A stretch of DNA of 60,000 nt from Adiantum capillus-veneris (Eukaryota > Streptophyta > Polypodiopsida > Polypodiales > Pteridaceae), in the NCBI GenBank assembly GCA_014529385.2, contig CM043964.1, forward strand, positions 102,258,087-102,318,086. The letters run 5' to 3'. A program made the position numbers and the translations under genes. The notes under the pieces were generated by a model that ran no database searches, was not told the DNA's origin, and was given only the letters and a program-made list of their open reading frames with translations. This document shows positions 33,386 through 44,603 of this stretch, in pieces (within the stretch, counting starts at the first letter, position 1; each line of letters begins with the position of its first letter).

Positions 33386-33884
33386 TTCTATTGGATTTGT
33401 GGGATGGTTAAGGACACTCTATGGCATGTCCGGCGAAGGGTGGCAGACTTGGTATGACATGGAGGCAACGACTATTGTTTCTCCAAATCTTTCTGCAAAA
33501 GCCTCTTATGTTAGTGGCTTGGCTTGGTGGGATCTTGCCGTATGTTCTCCTTCTTTTGACTTCCATAATGGAGACTATTGGGCTCCACCCCATCTTTCAG
33601 CTCTATGTTCAAGCTCAGGTGATTTCCCCTTGTTGGATGTCAAGCATGTGGTAGATGCTTGCCATTCGGTGGCAGCTAAGGTGGCTTACCCATGTTCTCT
33701 TTGGCTATGTCTTGCTTCTGGTTATGATATGTTCGTTGGGGTGGCTCCCCTATTTGCCAATGTTCTCTCTAGTCGGTTTGATGGTCTGGCTCATCTTGTA
33801 AATTTTTTTGGGTTGTATGATGGAGATGGTCATGTTGTATCTGTGATGCCATGGCTGCTGATGTATTCTTTTTGGCTATGTTAA
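33378..33884 (+). other. 168-codon open frame near the retroposon 3' end
   Basis: An open frame rich in Trp, Leu and Ser (GEGWQTWYDMEA, SGLAWWDLAVCSP, DVKHVVDACHSVAAKVA). I see no domain. It ends 46 bases before the A-rich end of the insertion, as the last ORF of a LINE or a retrocopy might. It may equally be an accident of composition. Confidence 0.25.
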
Positions 33885-33930
33885 TCTATCTACCACTCAC
33901 AATTGTAAGTTCTTCTATTGAAAAAAAGAT

Positions 33931-33946
33931 ATTAAAGTAGAAAAGT
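33931..33946. repeat. Right 16-bp direct repeat (target-site duplication candidate)
   Basis: Identical to 31595-31610 and immediately after the A-rich end of the insertion. Confidence 0.8.
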
Positions 33947-34559
33947 AGTACTCCATTGCTCTTTGACAAAAAACCAATGCAAGTTTCTACATAAGAGTAA
34001 AGATATTCTTACTGTCTCCACCTACAAAGGTGAGTTGCATCTAAAGCTCCACCTAGCCAAACCCTATGATATGAGAAATCTCTCTCCTATTAGAAGGCAT
34101 GTTAGAACTTGTTTGAATCCACAAAAATTGGGTCTACATGGAAACCTTTAACAATGTTCCATACACCATTGGAAACAAGTGCATCATATAAGACCATAAT
34201 CTAGAAAACATCATTGCTCTCAGCCATAGTGAAGGACTGAACCTGATGTAGAAAACTCCCAAATTGTGTAGAAATTGAACGAAGAATATTCGTGCTATAT
34301 AGCACAAATCACCTGAAGACCGGAATTTTGATGTAGGATCTTTGACTAACCAGGGGAGAAGAGCCTAGTAGAAGGAAGCAAGACTGTATGGAAAGAGCAG
34401 GACAGTGGTGATGAATTTTATGAAGCTTTGTTGTCGTTCCAATAGCAATTACTGTAAAGCAAATGCTGAGGTTGGTACATGCATTCTCACAACAATTGTT
34501 GAAAAGATTGACCAAAGAAGTAAAAGGAACGAATTAGGGAATAGGAAGGAAAGCTGAGG
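33947..34559. other. Unassigned stretch before element B
   Basis: No clear coding signal. It may include decayed gag of element B, whose protease begins shortly after, but I find no gag motif or zinc knuckle. Confidence 0.4.
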
Positions 34560-34599
34560 AAAATTTTTGTGGGGAAGTATGTGAAGTCTTACATATGGA

Positions 34600-34895
34600 A
34601 GTTGATTACAAGGTACCAGTAATCTATTGTAATGGGTTTTTTTCTAGGAGTGCTCTTAGATGGGGGGTCAGGAGTTAATATTCTCCCAGAGTCAACCTGC
34701 AAATGTCTGAATCTCTTGAAATGGGATCCAACACCTTTTCAAGTGAAGATGGTAGACCAGAGATGGGTCCAACCTTTGAGTATTTTGAGGAGTTTGCAGA
34801 TATCAGTTGGGGGACTACAGTTTGTAGCCAACTTTGTAGTTCTTAGATTGGAAGAGTCTACTTGCTCTTATCCAATGATGTTGGGGAGGCATTGA
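34600..34895 (+). pseudogene. Retropepsin of element B
   Basis: The open frame holds the active site GVLLDGGSGVNILPEST (D-G-G form, Asp present) and ends with SYPMMLGRHW, the usual ILGRPW motif with Pro replaced by His. A TAA-like break right after (34894) starts a frame change; the linker then continues with KKVIPLGLRALHAEALNMVE. By motif this is the best preserved protease among the decayed elements. Confidence 0.75.
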
Positions 34896-35396
34896 TTAAG
34901 CGCAAAAAATCAGTTATGGGGAGTAGACTCTATAGTGGTCAAAAGAGGAAAGAAGAAAGTTAGAATGAAGATGGATGCAAAAAAGGTAATACCACTTGGT
35001 TTAAGGGCATTGCATGCAGAAGCACTGAATATGGTAGAAGAGATTGAAGAGGATGTAGAGGAATAATTTCTTAGAACCAATTCATCAATTGTACCTATCT
35101 TCAAAGTTGATGTGAAAAAGATAGCAACCAGGTATGTGTTATATTAGCCAGAGGATGATGGGGTACATTCAATAACTCAGAAACCAGTGATTGCCTAGGA
35201 GGGTAAGCAATTAGCTAACAAAATGGATAATGAGCTGTTGAAGAGATTACATATTAAAACCAGAGAAGAGGAGGAAGCCATTGAGTCTATACAACACGGA
35301 GAGAGAGCCTTTGCACATCAAATGGAAAGAACTACTAGGATAACTCAGGATGAGCTGCATGAACTGAATCTGAATACTCAGGAGGAACCATAGCCA

Positions 35397-36414
35397 GTGA
35401 AGGTGTCAGCAGATCTAGATGAGGAGTTTAAACACAAACTAAAGGAATTTTTGTTAGAATTCAAAGATGTTTTTGCATGGAAATACACAAATATGAAAGG
35501 AGTGGATGCTAGCTTTTGTCAACACAAAATTAATTTGAAATCAAATATAGTTCCAGTTAAACAACAAAGGTACATGATGAATCCTAATTATGCCAAACAA
35601 GTTAAAGTAGAGATTGACAAATTGTTAGCTGTGTGTTTCATTTATCCTTTGCATGAGGTTACTTGGCTGTACCTATTGTTGTAGTTCCAAAGAAGAATAG
35701 AAAGATCAGGGTGTGTGTGGATTACAAGAAATTGAATGCAACTACAGTTACTAATCCATTTCCCTTACCTTTTTGTAATACACTATTGGATGCAGTAGTT
35801 GGACATGAGATTTACAGTTTTCTGGATGGTTTTAGTGGCTATAACCAAATTTCAATGGCACTTGAAGACATGGATAAAACAACCTTTGTGACTGAATGGG
35901 GAGTTTATGCCAGTAATGTGATGACTTTTGCATTGCACCTACATTTCAGAAAGCGGTACAGAGAGTGTTTGCTAAATTCCTCACAACATTCATGAGGGTT
36001 TTCTTGGATGATTTTAGTGTTTTTAAAAAGAAGCAGGAGCATCTTGAGGACTTGAGGTTGTGTTTTGAGAAATGCAGGGAGTTCATTCTATAATTGAATC
36101 GAGCCAAATGTGCATTTGCAATGAAAAGAGGAGTTCTTTTAGGGCATGTGATTTTTGAAGAAGGGGTATCTATTGACCCAAGAAAGGTGGAGGCTATCAA
36201 TAAGGCACTAGAAGTAAGAACAATTAAACAATTGAGCAGATTTCTAGGCCAATTTAAGTGGCATAATAGGTTTTTGAGGTATTTGTCTCATGTATGCACA
36301 ACGTTAACAAAGCTAACAAAGAAAAATGCTATATTTGTGGGGAGAAGAGCAGAGCAAAGCATTCACGATTTTGAAGAAGATGTTGGCTGTAGCACCGGTT
36401 TTGATTGTTCCTAA
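35397..36414 (+). pseudogene. Reverse transcriptase of element B
   Basis: RT starts EFKDVFAWKYTNMKGVDASF and CQHKINLKSNIVPVKQQRYM. A two-base loss in the fingers (35660) shifts the frame between EVTW and PIVVVPKKNRKIRVCVDYKKL. The palm has YSFLDGFSGYNQISM and a damaged version of the usual MPFGL..APATFQ region (VMTFALHLHFRK). The catalytic box is FLDDFSVF at about 36004-36027. The thumb and connection follow with NRAKCAFAMKRGVLLGHVIF and FLGQFKWHNRFLRYLSH. Stops occur at 35995, 36091 and 36412. Confidence 0.82.
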
Positions 36415-36866
36415 TTGGATGTTTCCATTTCACATTTTTGTGGATGCATCTCATGTAGCAATTGGGGGCAACATTAATGCAAGAGAAAAGTAGAGGTTGG
36501 TTCATGCCTATTTATTATGCAAGCACGGTCTTGATACTTGCAGAGAAAAATTATACAATTACTGAGAGGGAGTTCTTGGGGATGATTTAAGCACTACAAA
36601 AATTTAGACATTACCTATTGGCAAATAGTGTAATTTTTTATGTAGATCACCAGACACTAATCTAGTTAGTGATAGTGAATAAACCACACCTTTTAGGGAG
36701 GTTGGCTAGGTGGATACTACTATTAAAAGAGTTTGATTATGTGGTGATACATACTCTAAGAAGACTTCATGTATTAACTGATTATTTGAGTAGATTGGAA
36801 ACACGAGAAGAAGGTTTTGCAAGAGTACTCGATCAGCTGCCTGATGCAAGGTAGTTTCCAGTTTAG
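36415..36866 (+). pseudogene. RNase H of element B
   Basis: Across three frames: first Asp in FHIFVDASHVAIGG, Glu in EKNYTITEREFLGMI, Asp in FYVDHQTLI, last Asp in HVLTDYLSRLETREEG. All four acidic positions are visible but the frame is broken near 36470, 36590 and 36664. It removes the RNA strand during reverse transcription in living elements. Confidence 0.78.
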
Positions 36867-38012
36867 GTGACTGAGCATTCAGGGAATCGGTATGATGATA
36901 TGCTTCAATTCTTGACTAGAGGTGTGTTGCTTGAAGGAATGACTAAGGATCAACGGAAAAGACTAGCATTAGGAAGTAAACCTTTTACAGTTATTGCAGG
37001 AGTCTTGTATAAAAGAGGGATTGATCATGTCATCAAAAGATGTGCTCCTAAGTTTGAACGAAAAGCAGTACTAGCAGAAGCCCATGCAGGAAATTCAGGA
37101 GGGCATTTCTCAGGAGATGTAACTGCCAGAAAAATATTTCAGGCTGGACTTTGGTGGCCAACTATTATAAAGGATGCTCAGGAATTTACTAAAAAGTGTC
37201 TGTTGTGCCAGAGGGAGGGCAGACCAGTGAGAATGTGGACATAATGCCCCTACAACCTATTTTACCTTTGGAACCAAATCAAAAGTGGGGATTATATTTT
37301 TTTGGTTCCATTAAGCCACCTGTAATGTTCACCCAAAATAGGTATATCTTGGTTGCGACTTATTACTGCACAAAATGGGTGGAAGCTATGGCCTTGAGGG
37401 ATAACGAAGCAAGTAGTGTGGCTAAATTTTTGTACAAAAATATTATGAGAAGGGTTCAATGTCCTATTGAGTTGGTTTCTAATCAAGGAGGCCATTTCAT
37501 CAACAAGGTGATCAATAAACTGACAGAACTGCACATGATACTACACAAGAAATCAAATGTGTATTATCAGACAGATTGGGATAAGAAGTTGGATTCAACA
37601 CTTTGGGCTTTCAGGACAACATTCAAGGTGAACACTGGTATGACCCCATTCAAGTTGCTGTATGAAATGGAAGCAATAGTCCCTATGGAATTTTTTGTAC
37701 GAAGTCTTAGGGTTGTAGTTCAGGGAAAATTGTCTCCTAAAGAGACAATAAACTACAGGCCTACGAACATTACTACAATTGGAGGAGGATAGAATTCAAA
37801 GTGTGTATATTGCAGAAGTCATTCAAAGGAGGAGGCAGGCTTGGATTAATAGGAACATCAAGTTCAAGATCTTTGCTAAGGGAGATTGGGTCATGGTTTA
37901 CAACAATAAATTGGGACCAAGACCTGGTAAACTAAAATTGATGTATGTGGGGACATTTCAAATAGTCTGGATTATGGGGCCCAATACTTTTATTTTGGAT
38001 GAGGCGGGATAA
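36867..38012 (+). pseudogene. Integrase of element B, all three DDE residues lost
   Basis: The zinc finger is intact: AHAGNSGGHFSGDVTARK ... LWWPTIIKDAQEFTKKCLLC (HHCC). In the core, the first catalytic position reads WGLYFFGSI (Tyr instead of Asp). The second reads ELVSNQGGHF (Asn instead of Asp). The segment with the Glu is deleted: text jumps from KKSNVYYQT to DWDKKLDSTLWAF, losing roughly 25 residues. The C-terminal domain is well kept: FKIFAKGDWVMVYNNKLGPR, PGKLKLMYVGTFQIV, GPNTFILDEAG. Frame changes lie at 37240 and 37785. Confidence 0.85.
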
Positions 38013-38189
38013 ATAATTCTTAAACCTGTCAAATTGATTTTGACTTAAACCATTTCTTGGAGGAATAGTTGGTACTTGAGGTGAGCATAACATTTATGAC
38101 GCTATTGGACAGGGACATCTTATGCATGTGAAGCCATTGAGGTGGTAACCATTTGCAAGAGTGTTGTACGCGTTTGTTCTTTGTGTTTT

Positions 38190-40140
38190 TTGGGGACTTT
38201 GAGCATGTCAAGCCTTCACAATACTTCTGTGGGTGTTGGGTCTGATTCAAGAGTCAAAGATGACGAGCCATTTGTGATGCTGCACTCTTTGCAAAAGACT
38301 CGATATCAACCACCTGTAATATCTGATACAAGCTCAAAAGAGTTGCCTAAAATGCACATACCTACTAAAGTGCTACCCTCTACCAAGAAGGAAGTATTTC
38401 TAGAGTATACATTCCTTGATTTCAAGTATGATTTAGTAATCAATGTAGAGAATGCTCCATGGCTCAAGAGAATTGGTTTATTGAAGTTTGCAAGACTATC
38501 GTGGGTGAATCGGAGACAAAATCAGATGGCATCAGTATATCTGAAGCATCTTTAGATGAATGATGGCCACATATTTGGAGAAGATTATCTCAAAGAGGAA
38601 TTGATGGCCAAGGTGTTTGATATTTCAATTGCAAATGACAATGAGGTGGACAAAGCTACTGATAAGGAAATGTCAAAAGCCTTTGGGCCATCTCAAGGTG
38701 AAAGATAGTATTACCAATTGTCACGGATGAAAAATCATGTTAAATTGCAGCAGGTGAGGCGGTTCATCGAGAGGATTTTCTATTGGTGAAGTTTGAATAC
38801 ATAAGTAGGGAGAACTATGGCATTTTGCTGGTGAAAAAAAATGGAAGAAAACTTGGATGGGACAATATCATGTATGGAAGGATTAGGTTTGAGATTTACA
38901 CAAAGAAAAAGAGAAAGGATAGGACCACCAAAGTGGGACCCTATCTAGCTGAAATTTTTTTAGTATGTGAACAATAATATTATTTTGCAGGGGGGTAAGA
39001 ATTTTTTGATGTAGGAGCAATTGCCAGAAGATTTAGGATATGCACTAAGGAGGGAGAAAAGACAAAAATTGCATCAAGATCATAGATTTGTGCAAATGAT
39101 TGAAGAGGTGGATAATCTTATGTTTGCAGGTTATTCAAAGAAGGAATATTTGGATGCAATTAAAGTGAGGCTGGACAAGGAGTTTGGAGACTTGTTCCCT
39201 GACACTGAAATGGAACCAATTGAGAAACTTGCAATACCTATACCAACCAAAATAGGTTTTAAAATTAGAAGATTCAAGGATAAAATTGCAAGGGAGGTGC
39301 CTGTAGTTATAGTTGGAGCCTCTGCTGTGACAAAACCTAGCATTACTAAGGCTAATTTTCAAATGTCTCCTTTGTTGAGGTACATAATGCATTGAATCTA
39401 GTTAAAGAGTATGTGGAGCAGTAATCTATGGACCTTACACTATTGAACAGGGAGAATGATGGTCTCCATAGTGAATTGAAGCAAATAAAGGAGACAACAC
39501 TCAGAGACAAGAAGAAGGAAACTGAAATTGCAACATTGCAAGAGAAAGTAAGGGAAATAATTGACATCCATGAACTAATACAACAACAGTTAGCCTACTA
39601 CAAGCAAGTGGTAGAAAATAGAGAAAAAACTTCAATTAAAATTAGTCAGTGGAAAGATGAATGGTTTCAAGTCTTGCATGAACAATGAGCTAAAATGACT
39701 ACTTTAAATGATACCTTGGAAAGCAATAATAGGGTGAACTAAGTAGAGTTACAACTTGCAAGAAGGTGGAAAAAAAGATCAGACAAATTTCAGAAGAAGA
39801 ATTGGATGTTGAAGGATGGTATTGGATGTAGAGAAAATGAAAATTGGGATGATAGAGTACATGAAGAGAGTTTGGGAGCAGATTAAAGTCAGGATATATG
39901 ATGTGGTGAGTAAGCCCTATCAGGATTTTGTAGAGGAAGAAGCAAAGGAGGAGACCTTGTTATTGCAAAAGCAATATGATGAACTAAAGCAGTAGTATGA
40001 GCAGCAGGGACATGATCAACCTGACCAAATGGATGTTCAATATGATGCTGCACTGTTGGGTAAAGTTCAGAGTGAAGTGCAGGTACAATCGACTGAAGAT
40101 GCAGTCACAGTTGAACAAATGCAAACTACTTAGGTAAGAG
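38190..40140 (+). pseudogene. Extra ORF downstream of integrase in element B (coiled coil)
   Basis: Coding-like text continues for about 650 codons after integrase. Blocks: KKEVFLEYTFLDFKYDLVIN; NDGHIFGEDYLKEELMAKVF (after one in-frame TAG at 38553); a segment with YISRENYGILLVKKNGRKLG and RKDRTTKVGPYLAEIF (38783-38977); EEVDNLMFAGYSKKEYLDAI and GFKIRRFKDKIAREVPVVIV (39021-39395); then a long heptad-rich helix, NRENDGLHSELKQIKE ... EIATLQEKVREI (39428-39800), and an acidic Gln-rich tail. Stops and shifts break it at least six times. I see no membrane segment or signal peptide, so it does not look like an envelope protein. It could be a displaced gag-like or accessory ORF. Confidence 0.5.
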
Positions 40141-40685
40141 GAATACTGAAGCAAATGATATGGATGCAGATATTGGGGAGTTTAACATGGAAATTGATGC
40201 TGAAGGTGCATATGCAAAGGAGCAATAGACTAAAGTAGAGGATCATTGTAATTTTGATGTTTCTAATCAAGGGATAGTAGGTCCTCACGATGTTTGTTAA
40301 ACATTGCCCACACCGAGTGTGCCAGGTGTTAGTACTTGACATGTCAGTAGTTACCTTTTACCTACTTTTTGGTTGTAACTAAGGTTGAAGCTTTAAAACT
40401 TAAGGGCATATTTACATAAGTGCCTAAGTAGTTGTATTTGCCCAAGTAGTCATATAGCGAGAGTTGTAGTTGTTCATGGGATGTCGTGTAGGTTTTAGTT
40501 ATTCAACATTTGTACTTCCTTTTGTGCGTGTAACTTGGGGTTGAGTAGGAATACACAGCTAGTAGTACTTTTTCTTTGTCTTCCATGGCGTTCCCTGTGT
40601 TTTTACTTGACAGTTCTATGACTTAATGAGCAGTTGCCTGTTCTCTCTATTCCTGCACTGCATGTTTTCATTACTATCTACCTGT

Positions 40686-41300
40686 TAGGGTTGTGAGCCC
40701 CTAGCAAGAATGCACTACTAAGTATGAGAATATAAGATCAAATAGCCCTAGAGTGATGGGCATATATGCAAATCACGGGGAAAGAAAATGTCCTAATGAG
40801 GAAAAAAAGTTGCCCGACAATCCTAAGTGTGTTCACTCATCACTAGCATACACATGGTCACAAAGGCAAGCAAGCCCAAAGTTTAGCAAAAAGATTCAAA
40901 CTTTGCACAAGGCAATGCCTTTGTGAACAGATCCTCAAGGTTCTTCTATGCTGGCAAATAAGCCAAGCTAATCTCTCCAATTGAGAGTCTCTCCCTTACA
41001 TAGTGATAATGCACCTCAATGTGCTTTGTGTGAGCCTTGTGCGAGCATGAAAGAATGGGTTCCTTTCAAAACTACTAATGCACTTTGTCTCTCAGTGTGG
41101 ATGAGAGCGCCAACAAACCCTTGTCTACCAACTCCAAAATGTGCCATAAGGTGTCTGAGCCACACACTCGCAACCATAGTTGTAAAAGCTGCCCTCCTAT
41201 ACTCGGGCTCACACCTAGAGGTGGCCACAATAGGTTGCTTTTTTCTTTTTGCACATATTGATACACACCATTCTCAAAATTTTCCTTGTAGTGGTAAAAT
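40686..41300 (-). mobile_element. Ty1/copia relic (RNase H end, possible 3' LTR edge)
   Basis: The minus strand encodes the C-terminal RNase H of a copia element (see next entry). Past its end, the minus-strand text CTCACAACCCTAACA at 40686 looks like the terminal edge of a copia LTR (TGTTAGGG on the plus strand). No second LTR is seen. RT, integrase and gag are absent, so only the 3' end survives. Confidence 0.55.
40880..41280 (-). pseudogene. Ty1/copia RNase H (broken)
   Basis: Minus-strand motifs in order: KKQPIVATSRCEPEYRRAAF (the KKQ..VA.S..EAEY region, with the usual Glu-Ala changed to Glu-Pro), WLRHLMAHFGVGRQ, then HTKHIEVHYHYVRERLSIGE, and EDLFTKALPCAKFES. This last pair is diagnostic of the end of copia pol. 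Frame changes and a TAG interrupt it. It digests the RNA template in active elements. Confidence 0.8.
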
Positions 41301-41679
41301 GATGTCTTTGGAATTCTATGTAACTCATACCATGCCCTACAACAAACAATAGTCCCATTTATTGTAAACTGGTACCGTACCTTCTCATCTTTTTGATAGC
41401 ATATTGAGAGTATGTCATAAACATAATTTGTTCATATCTTCTAAGATTCTTTCCAAAAACTCGGCACCATATCATGATTTTCATATCGACAACATTTTTG
41501 TGCAAAACCATCAATACACGAAACCTTTAAACTAATTCAATTGATAGATAACACCTAAAAAATTCTTTTTGCATTCTATTGATGAAAGTATATTGTCTCT
41601 TCCTTGAGCACTAAATTGCATTATTATCATGAATTTTTTGAGCATTGGTTTGAAACAAGAATAATGTATTCTGGAAAGG

Positions 41680-42300
41680 GTGCTTGAAGATAAGGAGTAC
41701 GTTCCTAAACCTTTTCCTGAAGAATCTCTTGAGCCATTAGAATCGACTCATATTCTAGCAACCCTAGATGTGTGTGCTATTTCAGATGGCACAAAATTTT
41801 GTGACAAGGATAGTCATGATGTGGTTCCATACTATATGATCAATATAGTAAATGTGGATGATGAAAAATTAACCCTAGAAGAACACGAAGATAATTGATT
41901 GGCAAGTGCCAAAGGAGAGGGAGAAGCGTTTTATGACTCCCCAGAGAATTTTGAACAAGAAGATGACGCGGATAATGAATGCTCTGACAACCCAAGTGAA
42001 CAGGAAGAAATGATAGTAGATGTCAAGTTTTATGATTTTTAAAATAGAAAACCTAGATAGCAAGAACACTACAAGAAAAAGAGAGGTGAAAACAAACCAA
42101 GAGAGAACCTTATGCCTAGAATAAGGGGAAAATCATAGTTTCTTATGCTTGTGAAAGCTGAAGATTGTGTTAAGGACAAGATATCTGGGAGGTTCTCTAA
42201 ATCTCAAGATCCAAAAACAAAAGAGAGCATAAAGGACTTGCGAAAACAAACCTGACAGTCAAAATCTGAAACAAAATCCAAAAAAACAAAAGAACCAGCA
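41680..42300 (+). pseudogene. A3 acidic linker
   Basis: EDKEYVPKPFPEESLEPLES and HILATLDVCAISDGTKFCDK match A1 and A2. An acidic stretch (FEQEDDADNECSDNPSEQEE) and a basic stretch follow, with a stop at 41898 and others near 42040 and 42058. Such linkers tether protease to RT. Confidence 0.65.
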
Positions 42301-43568
42301 TTGAACGAGTTTGGAGAAACTAAATGGAACAAAGTTGAGAGAAAGAAGAAGTATCAAGAGCTTAAGAAGACTCTCAAAGAGGTATGTACAACAAAAGTAG
42401 AAAGTGGGGAGGGACAAGACGATAAGAATGAGGACAAAATGAGTGTGCCATCCTACTATAGAAAGTTCACTATCCAAGATCGAAAGGTAGTGCTGACGCA
42501 ACCTCTACGAGAGCGAAAGGGCAAGGAGTCCTACGATGGGCCTAAGGATGTAAAGAAGATATACTTGGCAGGACCCAGAGAAGAGCCACGACCAGCCTAC
42601 ATAGCAACATATCTAGATTCAAAAGAGGAGGAGAAGCGCATAAGTCTTCTCAAGGAATACAAGGACGTGTTCGCTTGGTCATATAAAGACTTGAAGGGAG
42701 TAGATCCTACGATATGTCAGCACACGATCCCATTAAAACCCAATGCAAAGCCTAGGTGACAGAGACCTTACACGATACGTACAATTATACATTTGCTAAG
42801 CGCATCAAGTAGGAGATTGATAAATTAAATAAATTAAAGGAGGCTGAGTTTATCTATGAGATAGAACACGTCAACTGGGTATCTCCCATTGTGGTAGTGC
42901 CTAAGAAGAATTGAAAACTACGAGTGTGTGTGAATCTAAAGAAGGTTAATGCCGCCACAATAAGGGATAATTATCCCTTACCCATTATTGACCATGTCCT
43001 AGAACGAGTGGCAGGTAAGCGAGCATACTTCTTTTTAGATGGATTCTCAGGATATAATCAACTTGCAATTGCTCCTGAAGATCAATACAACACAACATTT
43101 GCTATGGGATGGGGTATATATGTGTATAAGGTGATGCCTTTTGGCTTGACCAATGTCCCAGCTACCTTTCAAAGATTGATGGCACATGCCTTTAAGGAAT
43201 ACTTGAGGATTTTCTTGGAGATATACATGGATGACTTATGTGTGCACTCTCTCTTGAGAGATGAACATACATGGAGCCTCAAAAAAGTATTCGAGAAGTG
43301 CATGAATTATAGGATTTGTCTTAACCCAAAAAAGTGCATATTTACGGTTGGACAAGGCAGAATCTTGGGACATATTGTCTTGGAGAATGGCATATCTACC
43401 AACTTGGACAAGATAAAAGTAATTGTAGAGTTGCCTAAGCCAAATAACACAAAGCAAGTACAATGCTTTATGGGACGCTGTGGTTACTACAAGGAGGTTT
43501 ATACACATGTATGCAGCCATTGCCCAACCCTTGTACAGACTTATAGTAGCCTTTGTGTGGACGAATGA
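42301..43568 (+). pseudogene. A3 reverse transcriptase
   Basis: The frame 42301-42759 leads in with YYRKFTIQDRKVVL and RPAYIATYLDSKEEEK, then RT begins with DVFAWSYKDLKGVDPTICQH. A TGA at 42757 and an indel break the fingers. The main frame 42924-43568 has VCVNLKKVNAATIRDNYPLP, YFFLDGFSGYNQLAIAPEDQ, MPFGLTNVPATFQRLMAHAF and the catalytic box EIYMDDLCVHS, all intact. It ends with GHIVLENGISTN and FMGRCGYYKEV. Polymerase residues are therefore present although the frame is broken. Confidence 0.88.
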
Positions 43569-43599
43569 GTATGAAGAATCCTTCAAAAAAAGAAACCAC

Positions 43600-44035
43600 T
43601 CATATCTGCTTGAGTATTGAAAGCACCAAATTGGAAAAAGATCTTTCATGTTCATATTAATGCTTTGGCATTCGCTATTAGATGCATCTTGGCCCAGCCA
43701 GGAGAAGGAAATATGGATTTCCCAATCTGCTATGCAAGCATCCCACTTAATAGTGCTGAAAAGAACTACATAACCATGGAGAGAGCGGGGTTGCGGATGA
43801 TATATGCTATTAAGAAATTTTGGTATTGTCTCCTTGCAAGAAAATTTGTGTTTTTCACTGGCATCAAGCCCTCTTATACCTCGTAAACAAACCATGCAAT
43901 ATCGGAAGAATTGTACAATACTTTATCATATTCCTCGAGTTTGATTTTACTGTCGTGGTAAAAAGAGGGAAGACGCATCTACGAGAAAATCATCTTTCAA
44001 GACTACCAAACACAAAGAATTTCCAGAAGAGGTAG
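43600..44035 (+). pseudogene. A3 RNase H
   Basis: FHVHINALAFAIRCILAQPG has Asn where the first catalytic Asp belongs (A2 has Asp at this place). The Glu is in NSAEKNYITMERAGLRMIYA. A frame change at about 43850 leads to LLYLVNKPCNIGRIVQYF and FDFTVVVKRGKTH. The final Asp position (D-Y-L-S-R in relatives) reads ENHLSRL. Two acidic positions are gone, so it is inactive. Confidence 0.8.
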
Positions 44036-44229
44036 ACGATGGCATCCCTAATGCTTATCTTTTCAATGTTGAAATAATAACAAAATGGTCTAAGGAGATC
44101 GTTAATTTACTATCATACGGAGGTGAGTTCGATAGAACATGATAAAAAAGTAAAAGATGGACGGTTCAACAATCATGATATTTCTAATTACTTTGCAGAT
44201 GTTTGTATCATTTAGGTTTGGACAACATT

Positions 44230-44600
44230 TTGTGGTTATGCATAAGTCCGGAGGAGTACGATTGCTATATTTTGGTCATGACCTAGCATTTCATTGCTCG
44301 TAAAAGAAAACATACCAATGCTTGCAACAACAGGTAGGAGTTTTTTGGTCGAATATGCGCACTGATGTTCAGGAGTACATTACTAAATGTGCAACCTACA
44401 GGTCTAAACCACCTTTAGAACAAGCTACACTGTTTTAGGTGACAATTGCTCCAAAATGGAGCCAATACATAATTGACTATATGATATCGAGGATGTTCCT
44501 TGAAAATACCTCTAGGACACAGCAAAGGGCCATAGAAATAGAGGTTCAAGATTTTGTACTAATTGAACATTAACTGTATAAGAGAGGAAAGGAAAATCAG
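44230..44600 (+). pseudogene. A3 extra HHCC-like module between RNase H and integrase
   Basis: Text with VGVFWSNMRTDVQEYITKCA and then SKPPLEQATLF corresponds to the A2 module at 23930-24120, where the full HHCC pattern is visible. Here the second Cys is Tyr (CATY). It is followed by APKWSQYIIDYMISRMF and IEIEVQDFVLIEH, leading into integrase proper. The occurrence in two copies shows it belongs to the family. Confidence 0.6.
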
Positions 44601-44603
44601 CTC

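Larger units (their letters stand above)
31611..33930 (+). mobile_element. Retroposon-like insertion with A-rich 3' end
   Basis: A 2320-base segment is bracketed by exact 16-base direct repeats and ends ttctattgaaaaaaagat, an A-rich tail on the plus strand. Long target duplications plus an A-rich 3' end are the hallmark of LINE-driven retroposition. Inside are a repeat family (31738-31900 and 33236-33342), an antisense DUF7869-type frame between the two copies, and a plus-strand open frame of 168 codons near the 3' end. No RT or endonuclease is recognisable, so it is either a 5'-truncated element or a retroposed chimeric transcript. Confidence 0.6.
34560..40140 (+). mobile_element. Ty3/gypsy element B, decayed, with an extra ORF after integrase
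   Basis: Plus-strand order: protease, acidic linker, RT, RNase H, integrase with C-terminal domain, then about 1.95 kb of further coding-like text. The motifs (FAWKYTNMKGVD, DVFAW) place it in the same broad group as family A but as a separate family. No LTR pair is recognisable. The gag is missing or unrecognisable. All domains carry stops or frameshifts. Confidence 0.8.

Noticed and set aside
38190-40140. Envelope-like protein of an endogenous retrovirus type
   Set aside because: No signal peptide, membrane segment or cleavage site is visible; the helix is soluble and charged.
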